A stretch of DNA of 64,000 nucleotides, taken from Volvox africanus (lineage: Eukaryota > Chlorophyta > Chlorophyceae > Chlamydomonadales > Volvocaceae). The notes under the pieces were generated by a model. It saw only the letters and a list, made by a program, of their open reading frames with translations. It did not search any database and was not told where the DNA came from. The stretch spans positions 62,001-126,000 of the forward strand of contig BSDZ01000040.1 in NCBI GenBank assembly GCA_030268105.1, written 5' to 3'. This document shows, in pieces, positions 1 to 8,883 of the stretch. A program made the position numbers and the translations under genes. How positions within the stretch are numbered: position 1 is the stretch's first letter; each line of letters begins with the position of its first letter.

Positions 1-135
1 GAGCCTGGCTGGAAGAGGGACCTGATGAGAGGTCGGCTGATGAGTTCCCAGCAGGATAGAGCCTGGCTGGAAGAGGGACCTGATGAGAGGTCGGCTGATG
101 AGTTCCCAGCAGGATAGAGCCTGGCTGGAAGAGGG
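1..135. repeat. 58-bp minisatellite, right end of an array
   Basis: Two complete 58-bp units (1-58, 59-116) and a 19-bp partial unit (117-135). The partial unit ends at the same base of the repeat as the large array at 29326-30968, and the flank is the same. The array probably continues to the left of the window. Both units carry the G variant (ggtcGGctg). Confidence 0.95.
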
Positions 136-1602
136 CTGCCCAATGAGTATGTATGACATGTGTTTGGGAGTCGATGGCAGAGTCCTGTGGACTGCTCTCA
201 ATTATGTTTGTGTAGCTATCCTGGTTATCCCCTGATGTAATGAGGGATGGAAGGCTGCAACTGCTTTGCACGTCTTTATGATTGCTTTGCTTGATTTGCA
301 CGTAGTGACCTCATTGGGGGTAACGTCAAGTCATTGTTAGTGGCTGTTATGTTAACGGGATTCACTTATGTGGTATCCATGGTCAGTTGGCAACAAGTCA
401 GGATATTCAGGCCGATGATTCAATGCTGGGCACAGCATGGTCTGGGGTTGGAGGATTGATACCCATGTTGTGTTGGGATAGATTTCCCACTGGCAGTAGC
501 CCAGGGTCGGGAAGCCCAGGTTTGGGGTCCTCCAAGGGCCGTTGAGGTTTGAGTCCTCATGTACATGGCAACACCGTCGAGCTGGTATTGCTCACGGGGA
601 TATGATCAGCACATTTTCAAATGTGTGGGAAAGACAGTTTCTTCCCAACATACTTGGTTGCGCACTGGGCGCAGTATGTCTGATTTTTGGAGGGTCAAGT
701 CCTCCGAAGGATGTGGCAGTACGGCGGTTTCTGTTGTTCACTAGAACACCGAAGAGTGATGTGCTAGTGCAGACCGTGATAGTACGGCAGCTTGTGGTAA
801 CCGATGCAACACCATTGGGTGTTTTGCTACTGAAGGCCACAACAGTACAGCAGTTTGAGGCAACACCTGAAGCGTGTCTAAATGCCTCGGTTCCTGTGAG
901 GAAGGGCGGCTGAGTTCTGCGATCCCTAGCACCCCTTAGTTGGAGGTTGGTTGCTGAGTTATGTGTATCTAAATGCCCCTATGGGGTATGGCGGTTGAGT
1001 AACGCCACGAGAAGTGTCACCATGAGGGTGTACACAATCTTTTATCGCATCTTGTGTCTGGGCATCGTAAGGGTGCCATTGGCCCATCGAGGTGAAGTCC
1101 CAATCAGATGTGTTTCGAGCCCTATTTCATACCAGTGGTAAACCGCTTGAGTGCGTTCATGGTATGTCAATTTTGGGCAGTGCGGACCGTTGCAGAACAG
1201 CAATGTAGGCACTTGGTCATGTAGTGGCGTGGTTTTGACACCAGGGGGCGGTGGAGTCATTCCATTGGCCCTGAATCTCAACGTGCAATTATCTGATGAG
1301 TGCGTCATGTTTAGGAGTAATTCCAAGCAGGTCAATGTGCAGAACCCCTACTGCAAGAGCGGGCCTCTAGGTGTGAGGCTGCGTTTTTCATGGTGTTTGG
1401 TGTAAGATAAGGCAGCAGTTTTGCTGATGAAGGCACTTGGAGAGTTAAAATTTAAGAAGTGCATTACGGCGATGGGGTTGGCCGAGTAAGCATTATAAGT
1501 TTGTTTGGGGCGAACTTGTTTGGCTTAAGTTTTTGGTTTCAAGAACCGCCCTGGTTGAAATTATCTTCTTTCACTTGTTGCTGGGCATGTCTCGAGGGGG
1601 CG
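136..1602 (+). mobile_element. Copia-1 copy 1, 3' internal region (no intact gene)
   Basis: Nearly identical to 30969-32435, so it is the 3' half of a second copy of the same Ty1/copia-like element. The last ~160 bp (about 1445-1602) align with the reverse complement of the copia-2 tail (about 2770-2930), which shows shared ancestry of the element ends. It finishes with a purine-rich tract (cgagggggcg, 1593-1602) directly before the LTR, as expected for a polypurine tract. Small ORFs of 60-120 codons in this stretch match no family I know, and I treat them as chance. Confidence 0.75.
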
Positions 1603-2674
1603 TGTTATGAAATGGTATATCAGTTGGATATTGTTGTGCTACGGTTAGTTTCCCGCCGATGCGTAGGTCAATGTGATCCTACAAGGCGAAGTGCTATTGT
1701 GATGAGCACATTGCATATGAATGAATCTGCATGATATAAATGTATTCGTGTACATTTATATATGCATTTGGCATGTTGTCATTATCCATCGCGACATCGC
1801 ATCATGGCAAATCCGCCTAGCATGCATGAAAGCCCGAAGCATTGAAGTGCGCATTATGCTCGTGCTACGAAACGATAAGTAATATTATCTGATATAATAT
1901 TACTTCATTAAAGCACACGTTGAGAGCGCCGCACTCGTCGCGATACATGCCCTGCAACCGGATATCGTTATCCGGACCCTTGCATCATGCGAATGCCGGA
2001 AAGGCTTATACGTTGTTATGCGTAGACATCGCCTAGACGCAGTAGGGTTGTCACATCTAGGATCGGCCTCCTGATGTGAATCGTACGGCATTGTGATGCT
2101 GCGAGTATAACAGATGCGAGGACGGCTAAGCAAAATAAGACATTCGATACCGGAGAACACTCGTGTGTTCTATATTACTATTGCTATACGCTATTCTACT
2201 TAGCCCGAGCTAAGCCTGAACTTCGCTAATCACCGCCGCGTGATGATTGCTTGCTTCCGGCGCTGACGGCGATTTCGTCCATTGCATCGTTCCGATCTGT
2301 AAAACTGTAAGTTATATCTCTCTTCGTCTTGAAGTCTTCCGCTGTCTCTGTTTGCTCTCGCTTGCCTTGCTGTACTTGCAAGTGCTCGCACATCGGTGTC
2401 GAAAGTCTCCAGACGTGCAGATACTTATGAGCAAACGTGAACGAGAGGTACAGCAGATATAGCGATCCATACTAGCAACAATCCCACTGTTGTAGCTGTA
2501 CTCGGCGGTAAGCTATCGACCCGCGTTCGTACTGTTTGTAGTGCTATACGCGCAAGTATATGTGCCGACTCCAGAACGAACTATTCGGACATCTATACTA
2601 TCAGATAATATGTAACGTATACTTTCTCGTTATTACGTCAGGCTTCCTAATGTCTGATAGTCTACGTCTCAATA
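1603..2674 (+). repeat. Copia-1 3' LTR (copy 1), split by a solo gypsy-A LTR
   Basis: Starts TGTTATGAAATGG and ends CTCAATA, so the ends are TG...TA. After removing the 824-bp insertion and one 5-bp TSD its length is 243 bp, equal to the LTRs at 19116-19358 and 32436-32678. It is followed at 2675-2679 by cggat, the same 5 bp that precede the LTR start at 19111-19115. This supports cggat as the target-site duplication of copia-1. Confidence 0.9.
1632..2455 (+). repeat. Solo LTR of gypsy-A, TSD gatat
   Basis: An 824-bp sequence beginning TGTTGTGCTACGG and ending GGTACAGCA (TG...CA). It is flanked by perfect 5-bp direct repeats gatat at 1627-1631 and 2456-2460. The homologous copia-1 LTR at 32436 lacks it, so the insertion post-dates duplication of the cluster. 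It contains four strong inverted repeats: 1878-1904, 1958-1975, 2051-2079 and 2154-2171. Solo LTRs arise by recombination between the two LTRs of a full element. Confidence 0.95.
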
Positions 2675-2761
2675 CGGATCGATAGCGTACTGCCGAGTAC
2701 AGCTACAACAACATAATTGTTGCCAGAACGGATCGCTATAGATCCCAATTTATGCACCATT

Positions 2762-3652
2762 TCATATCACGCCCCCTCGAGACGTTCCTAGCAACAAGGG
2801 ATAGAAAATAGCTCTAATCAGAAACTCTTCTGAAACCAGCAAAATCAGCCCAACGAGCTCGCCCCAAGCAAAACCTGAATGCTTACTCAGCCAACCCCAT
2901 TGCCATAGTGCACTTCCTGAATTTGATGGCGGCTTCGCATTATTGAGTTGATGCCGCTGCAGCAGCTCCTTGATGTAACGCCGCTGTGATAGCTTTACCT
3001 CCTCATTCGCTCCCCGGCTGACCTCCATACGTAGGAAGGCTTTCGCCTCTCCAAGATCTCGAATCTTGAAGGCGTGCCCGATCGCTGCCTTTACCCTCCT
3101 GATGAGTACCTCGTCTTCTGAGGTGATGATGATGTCGTCCACGTGCACCAGCAGGTGGACGATCTCCTTCTCATCCCTCTTGATGAACAGTGCTGGGTCC
3201 GCTACTGACGGTTTGAACCCCAGCTTGTCCAGCTCCGCCTCTAGCTTCACATACCAGCAGCGTGGGGCCGTGTTCCAGCCCGTAGATTGAGCGTAGGAGC
3301 TTGCACGCCTGTTCATGGTCCGCTGACTCATAACCAGGCGGCTGCTGCATCCAGAGCTCCTCCTCCAGCTCCCCGTTCAGGAAAGCTGTGCTAGACGTCG
3401 AAGCGTCTAGCTGGTGGATCGGCATCCCTTTTGCCGCAGACACCGCCAGGAGCATACGAAGCGAAGCAAAGCGTGAGGTTGGAGCAAATAGCTCCCCATA
3501 ATCAATCCCCGCCCGCTGCTCGTAACCCTTAACCACCAAACGTGCCTTAAATCGCTCGATCCCGCCATCCTCTGCACGTTTGACCTTAAAGACCCACAGG
3601 GGCCCCCCTCCGGGCTATTACCTCTTTCTTCCTTCTCATTCTCTTTGTACAT
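2762..3652 (-). pseudogene. Copia-2 reverse transcriptase remnant (unit C0)
   Basis: Reading on the - strand: an acidic linker (YKENEKEERGN), then a Ty1/copia RT start (KARLVVKGYEQ-like, GIDYGELFAP, then AFLNGELEEELWMQQPPGY), then CWYVKLEAELDKLGF, and the catalytic region LLVHVDDIIIT near 3130-3170. The two halves lie in different frames (3171-3539 and 2762-3331). A one-base indel near 3270, present in every copy, separates them. The active-site motif reads HVDD instead of the usual YVDD. After LLQRHQL the reading runs straight into the element tail, so RNase H is deleted. Upstream integrase and gag are absent. It cannot encode a working polymerase as it stands. Confidence 0.9.
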
Positions 3653-3933
3653 GTATCGCTCATCTCAACAGGGTGTGGCCAACCGGGTGTGGCGATGTTG
3701 TGTGCGTGCGTGCTGCTGCTCACCACTCCGCCATCTAAAGATTCTTGTGTGGGGTTAAGATCGCCCGGTGGGGCGCTGCTGTTAGCTAGGGTAGCGGCTG
3801 CGGGATGTCGGTCGTGTTGGGTTGGTGTTGAGTGGACGAGGGCGATGTTATGAAGGACACAAAGCGTAAATAAGCAAACAGCGCAATACCATGTATGTAT
3901 CTTCTTTGCGCATCTGATGCGTCGGGTTTCACA

Positions 3934-4004
3934 GCACCACTAGTCCATCGGTAGGATATTTGCCTTCCAAGCAAAAGAGCGGAGTTCGACTCTCCGGTGG
4001 TGCA
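3934..4004 (+). tRNA. tRNA-Gly(UCC), copy in unit C0
   Basis: A 71-nt cloverleaf. The acceptor arm GCACCAC pairs perfectly with GTGGTGC, and the discriminator is A. D arm GTCC/GGAT with loop ATCGGTA. Anticodon arm TTTGC/GCAAA with loop CTTCCAA, so the anticodon is TCC (Gly). T arm CGGAG/CTCCG with loop TTCGACT. No CCA is encoded. A T-run (4011-4014) six bases downstream could terminate RNA polymerase III. The gene lies in the copia-2 internal region but on the opposite strand, and is repeated with every unit. Whether it is transcribed cannot be told from sequence. Confidence 0.93.
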
Positions 4005-4132
4005 GGTCCATTTTGCAAGGCATCAGTATATATCAACATATTTGCTGGGCTCCTTAATCATCAACGGACCTGTCACGATCCACGATACAAAAATATAAAT
4101 ATATTTCTATCTGCATACATAGAGATTTATAG

Positions 4133-4178
4133 CTATCTATCTATCTATCCATCTATCTATCTATCCATCTATCCATCT
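4133..4178. repeat. (ATCT)n/(ATCC)n microsatellite
   Basis: Tetranucleotide tract of ctat/ccat steps about 130 bp downstream of the tRNA gene. It recurs in each copia-2 unit about 1458 bp from the unit start, and in the chimeric units. It produces a spurious YLSIYPSIYLSIYPS reading frame. Confidence 0.9.
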
Positions 4179-4264
4179 GTGTATCTACATCGAGGTGTAC
4201 TACGTATACAGACATCATAGATATAATATACCTCTCATCAATGAGCAGCAGGTGCGGCGGGTGC

Positions 4265-4296
4265 TTTTTTCACCTACACCACTGTAGGGGAAAATG
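4265..4296. other. Imperfect hairpin in copia-2 body
   Basis: CCTACA-CCAC-TGTAGG forms a perfect 6-bp stem. It is extended outward by TTTTC/GAAAA across one mismatch. Present in every copia-2 unit. Function unknown. Confidence 0.5.
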
Positions 4297-4609
4297 CAGT
4301 GGCGGCTCCATCCTGCTGTATGTCATGCATGAGACTGCCTGTTTCTTTATTTGGCAGGTAGGAAGTGCACGAGCAGGGCATGCACATGCATGCCTCCATT
4401 GGCGAGCCTCATGTGTGATGAGTATCAAATGTGTGTGTAAATGTATCCAGATGCATCCAAAAGTATATAAACTGAGAAAGAGGTTATGTGTATGAATGTA
4501 ACCTGCCACCAACCATTGGCTGGGCTACTTAAGGGCTAATGAAGGCTGAGTAGGTCTGACTGGCCTGCCAGACCTAATTGGCCCAGACAGTAGTTGGCAG
4601 GGGTATATG

Positions 4610-4770
4610 TGTTTAGATGTAGACCATCAGACATTAGGAAGGCTGACGTTATCACGAGAAAGTAATCGTTACATAGGATCTGATAGCCAAAAGAAGACTG
4701 GATTGTTTGCTCCGGAGTTGACACAAATACGCGCGCGTATATAGCACAACAGATTGGACTGAGCACGGAT
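4610..4770 (-). repeat. Copia-2 LTR, 3' part (unit C0)
   Basis: Reverse complement aligns with the 3' two-thirds of the copia-1 LTR, including the shared core ATCAGACATTAGGAAG. It ends TAAACA on the - strand. It was cut by insertion of copia-1 at cggat (4766-4770). The other part of the same LTR is the next unit's first 95 bp. Confidence 0.8.
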
Positions 4771-5013
4771 TGTTATGAAATGGTATATCAGTTGGATGTA
4801 GCGATCCATACTAGCAACAATCCCGCTGTTGTAGCTGTACTCGGCGGTAAGCTATAGACCCACGTTCGTACTGTTTGTAGTGCTATACGCACAAGTATAT
4901 GTGCCGACTCCAGAACGAACTATTCGGACATCTATACTATCAGATAATATGTAACGTATACTTTCTCGTTATTACGTCAGGCTTCCTAATGTCTGATAGT
5001 CTACGTCTCAATA
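4771..5013 (+). repeat. Copia-1 LTR (243 bp) followed by truncated primer-binding site
   Basis: Full 243-bp copia-1 LTR preceded by the TSD cggat. It is followed by ggttatg (5014-5020), the first seven bases of the copia-1 primer-binding site, and then by a gypsy-B LTR. It therefore derives from the 5' LTR of a copia-1 carrying gypsy-B. Confidence 0.9.
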
Positions 5014-5020
5014 GGTTATG

Positions 5021-5835
5021 TGTTGTACGCGGTTTCAATCACCGTTTACATTTATGAAGGCCGCAATGCATTCAGATATCATGAAGCATAATACAATCAT
5101 ATTAGCATGATATACTCGAGTATATCTAGCTAATCAGGCATGTCGCATCATCATTCACGACATGGCACTGTCGGTCAACATGTTTGACTCAAGGCTGATA
5201 ATTAATGCGCGACCTATCCATTGGCATATTATATCACGTAATAATACTTTGAATAGTATTACCTCATCTGTGTCATAAACCATACGCGTATGCAAGAATG
5301 TGACGATCGCGATGGTTGGGTCGGCAACCGAATATCGATATTCGGACCTTTGCATATTGCATGCGTTGCATCCAATAATATCACGAATGACACGATATTT
5401 AGAGCAGTCTTACCAAGGTACTCACATTTGAGATCGTAATCCAGTGAGACCTGTACTGCACATCGGTATCATGACGTGATAGGTGTGAGGACGGCCGCCT
5501 AGAGACCGAAGTCGGCGCAACGCTAACTTTGGACCAAGTATTAGAGTACTTAACTCTATTCGATACGCATACATACGATATAATCATTTACATTCGGCCT
5601 GAGCTATTCTAGCATTCCATCTGCAGCCGAGTGATGAACATTGCCCACGGGGTCTGACGGCAGACTGTAATTCTGTAACTGAAGAACATTGTAAGTTGAA
5701 TCTTTCCTTGCTATTGAGTCTTCCACTGTCTACTATTCGCATTGGCTTGCCTTGCTGTTCGTAAGCTTGGTACGCACGCAGCTAACACCTAGACGTGCAG
5801 AGCTAATACATGATTGAAGAAGGAAGGATACAACA
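5021..5835 (+). repeat. Gypsy-B 5' LTR in left chimeric unit
   Basis: 815 bp, TGTTGTACGCGG...GGATACAACA, preceded by the target bases ttatg. It matches the 3' LTR at 26774-27588 in length. It contains a perfect palindrome CCGAATATCGATATTCGG (5328-5345) in the position where gypsy-A LTRs carry a related hairpin. Confidence 0.9.
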
Positions 5836-5903
5836 AATTTGGTAGCGAGACCAGGTTGAATCATGATGGTTGCATTGTCCCTCATCGGAAGTAGGTTCTC
5901 GCG

Positions 5904-7355
5904 ATGGCAAGCGACGAAGACACTCGCCGCAGCCCTTTAGACACCTTCGCAGAGGATCTCAGCCGCGCTGTTCTGGACGCCGCCGCTTCCGGTTTGTGAA
6001 TCTAGACACCTGCTGATAAATAGTTGCCGCATTCTCGTTGCGAATCTGGCACTGTGAGTTGCAGGTGAACGTACGCCAACACTGAATGCGGTATTGGCTG
6101 GACAATATTTGAACGAGGAACAAATCAAGGCTTTGATCCAGAAAACTACTGAAATAAAGGACAACCTGACGGACTATATCGCTTATCTCCTTGGTCTACT
6201 CGGGAGTTCTGTCGGTACGCGAATAGTCACAAATTCCTCTTACGTTACGTTGCTCTCAGGTTTATAGTAAATTCCTGTCTGCCCGAATAAGCTTATGCTT
6301 CATGTCGGGACGCGAAGATAGTTCCTATCTGGGCACCGCCAGCCAGCCCGATGGCGGCCTCGCTACTAGAACTGCTTTTGCTGATCCCAATACCGTTGGG
6401 ACTCGTCTTATGTCTGATCCTATCGTCCTTCAGACCCCTTCGCATTTGATTGTACCACTGTCGGCAGCGGCTACAACAAGTGAGGGAGTCGGAGTACAAC
6501 AGGCCCCGGTAACACCCGCGGTTCAAGAACCCGTCGGAATACCGGAGGTAATGAAGTTGACTATCCCCGTGCCTAAGCTCAATATTTCCGCTGACGAAAA
6601 GGCAAAGAATTCAGGACATAGCGTCGCGGATAGGACACGGGCTTACGTTCGTGATGCTAGGCAGTATTTGCAAGCGGTGCACGGCGGGGGATGCGACTCC
6701 ATTAAATGCCTGTTTGTCGGGAATACCCTCGAAGGTGTTGCCAAGGACTGGTATGATGAATGGACAACCGCTAGGGGCAAGTATACGTTTGATAACTTGA
6801 TCGATGCTCTTCTCGCTCGCTTTGCTACGGAAGTTCGCTCGCATGGCAACGAGGCTCGTAAGACGCTGGCACAAGGCACGTACCACATGCGTCCACACGA
6901 AACTGTTCCTGCTTATCAGTCCCGCTTCGAGGCGCTAATAACATCTATCGTTAATTTTCCTGAAGAGGATCGTATCTTTTGGTTCCATCACGGTCTTACT
7001 GAATCCCTTGCATGATGGTGCACCACTGACCTTAGCGGAATTCCTTTCCAATCTTATGATGCCTTGGTAGCTTTTGCTAGAGGTGCAGAAGTTAGACATT
7101 TGGCGGGCAAGGACGTTAAACAATTTAACCCTCGCGTTCACGCGATGCGAGCGCAGGAACTGCCTTCGGAGTTGACGCCGAAGGACCAAGGTCCTGACCG
7201 CCAACGCCCCGCGGCAACCATGCATACCGTTCGTAAGGAAAGGCGGTATGACAATCGCGGACGTCACAACCCAAGTAATCGTGGGTCTGCGGGAGCTGGG
7301 CCGAGCTCTGGCCATAGTAAAGGCAAACGAAGAGGGAGCACGCCATCTGTAGCTG
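5904..7355 (+). pseudogene. Gypsy-B gag fragment, left chimeric unit
   Basis: It begins with the small upstream exon (ATG at 5904, MASDEDT..., ending AASG at 5991). A putative intron follows at 5992-6064, then a second exon segment, then the main capsid frame from ATG 6302. The capsid frame carries the Ty3/gypsy capsid signature (LFVGNTLEGVAKDWYDEW, then LLARFATEV). An in-frame TGA lies at 7013-7015. Downstream the frame continues through basic, proline- and serine-rich sequence to 7355. There the gypsy-B sequence stops and copia-2 sequence begins (at ctccgggctatt), so the zinc knuckle and pol are missing. The ORF running past the junction is chimeric and not a real gene. Confidence 0.85.
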
Positions 7356-8068
7356 CTCCGGGCTATTACCTCTTTCTTCCTTCTCATTCTCTTTGTACAT
7401 GTATCGCTCATCTCAACAGGGTGTGGCCAACCGGGTGTGGCGATGTTGTGTGCGTGCGTGCTGCTGCTCACCACTCCGCCATCTAAAGATTCTTGTGTGG
7501 GGTTAAGATCGCCCGGTGGGGCGCTGCTGTTAGCTAGGGTAGCGGCTGCGGGATGTCGGTCGTGTTGGGTTGGTGTTGAGTGGACGAGGGCGATGTTATG
7601 AAGGACACAAAGCGTAAATAAGCAAACACCGCAATACCATGTATGTATCTTTTTTGCGCATCTGATGCGTCGGGTTTCACAGCACCACTAGTCCATCGGT
7701 AGGATATTTGCCTTCCAAGCAAAAGAGCGGAGTTCGACTCTCCGGTGGTGCAGGTCCATTTTGCAAGGCATCAGTATATATCAACATATTTGCTGGGCTC
7801 CTTAATCATCAACGGACCTGTCACGATCCACGATACAAAAATATAAATATATTTCTATCTGCATACATAGAGATTTATAGCTATCTATCTATCTATCCAT
7901 CTATCTATCTATCCATCTATCCATCTGTGTATCTACATCGAGGTGTACTACGTATACAGACATCATAGATATAATATACCTCTCATCAATGAGCAGCAGG
8001 TGCGGCGGGTGCTTTTTTCACCTACAGCACTGTAGGGGAAAATGCAGTGGCGGCTCCATCCTGCTGTA
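7356..8068 (-). mobile_element. Copia-2 internal segment, left of the gypsy-A insertion
   Basis: Identical in layout to 3608-4320 of unit C0, including the tRNA gene and the tetranucleotide tract. It is interrupted at 8068 by gypsy-A and resumes at 15328. The 5 bp ctgta occur on both sides (8064-8068, 15328-15332). Confidence 0.9.
7682..7752 (+). tRNA. tRNA-Gly(UCC), left chimeric unit
   Basis: Identical 71-nt cloverleaf to the copy at 3934-4004, with anticodon TCC. Carried in the copia-2 part of the chimeric unit. Confidence 0.92.
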
Positions 8069-8816
8069 TGTTGTGCTACGGTTTGTTTCCCGCCGATGCG
8101 TAGATCGATGCGACCCTACGAGGCGAAGTGTTTTCTTTATGAATGCATGAATGACTATTGCATATGAATGAACCTGCATGATATAAATGTATTCGTATAC
8201 ATTTATATATGCATTTGGCATGTCATCATTGTCCATCGCGACATCGCATCATGGCAAATCCGCCTAGCATGCATGAAATCCCGAATCATTGAAGTGCGTA
8301 TTATGCTCGTGTTATAAAACGATAAGTAATATTATCTGATATAATATTACTTCATTACAGCACACCTTGAGAGCGCCGCACTCGTCGCGATGCATGCCTT
8401 GCAACCGAATATCGTTATTCGGACCCTTGCATCATGCGAATGCCGGAAAGGCTTATACGTTGTTATGCTTGGACATCGCCTATACGCAGTAGGGTTGTCA
8501 CACTTAGGATCGGCCTCCTAGTGTGAATCGTACGGCATTGCGATGCTGCGAGTATAACAGATGCGAGGACGGCTAAGCCTAAACTTTGCTATTCACCACC
8601 GCGTGATGATTGCTTGCTTCCGGCGCTGACGGCGATTACGTCCATTGCACCGCTTCGATCTGTAAGACTGTAAGTTCTATCTCTTCTTGTTTAAAGTCTT
8701 CCGCTGTCTCTGTTTGCTCGCGCTTGTCTTGCTGTACTTGCAAGTGCTCGCGCATCAGTGTCAAAGCCTTCAGACGCGCAGATACTTATGAGCAAACACG
8801 AAGGAGAGGTACAACA
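8069..8816 (+). repeat. Gypsy-A 5' LTR (748 bp)
   Basis: TGTTGTGCTACGG...GGTACAACA. It is 82 bp shorter than the 3' LTR. The main difference is a gap between two copies of gctaagc seen in the 3' LTR (near 14999 and 15083), where only one copy remains here. That points to deletion between short direct repeats after integration. It contains the hairpin CCGAATA-TCGT-TATTCGG (8405-8422). Confidence 0.93.
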
Positions 8817-8819
8817 AAT

Positions 8820-8834
8820 TGGTATCGAGACAGG
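8820..8834 (+). other. Gypsy-A candidate primer-binding site
   Basis: TGGTATCGAGACAGG starts three bases after the 5' LTR. The leading TGGTATC matches the complement of tRNA 3' ends in initiator-Met-primed elements. Gypsy-B has the related TGGTAGCGAGACC at the same place (20117). The host tRNA is not known, so identity is tentative. Confidence 0.55.
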
Positions 8835-8883
8835 TTCGTTGCCTAACTGTCTCTCTTTGTCTAATCGGAAGTAGGTTCTTTCC

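Larger units (their letters stand above)
2675..5013 (-). mobile_element. Copia-2 unit C0 (2339 bp) with nested copia-1 solo LTR
   Basis: Reading on the - strand, the unit contains the start of a copia-2 LTR (2769 down to 2675, beginning TGATATGAAATGG), a purine tract (2782-2770), the internal region (4609-2770, 1840 bp) and the rest of a copia-2 LTR (4770-4610, ending TAAACA). A 243-bp copia-1 LTR (4771-5013) lies inside the copia-2 LTR, flanked by cggat. The parts add up exactly: LTR 251 + internal 1840 + nested LTR and TSD 248 = 2339 bp, the period of the array at 32679-53729. Adjacent units therefore share a single LTR. No gag or integrase domain is visible, so it is non-autonomous. Confidence 0.85.

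Noticed and set aside
542..913. 123-codon ORF, with a 103-codon counterpart at 31435-31746
   Set aside because: Present in both copia-1 copies but with different effective starts. No domain, and overlapping frames of similar length occur on both strands; likely chance.
3960..4220. 86-codon ORF over the tRNA and tetranucleotide tract, repeated in each unit
   Set aside because: It runs through the tRNA gene and the (ATCT)n tract; the YLSIYPS sequence is a product of the microsatellite.
4241..4512. 80-84 codon ORFs on both strands in each copia-2 unit
   Set aside because: Preserved only because the units are near-identical. No family features, and both strands are open in the same place.
7064..7486. 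140-codon ORF ending in cysteine- and histidine-rich sequence (also at 55779 and 61865)
   Set aside because: Its first part is gypsy-B gag; the last ~45 codons are antisense copia-2 read across a deletion junction.
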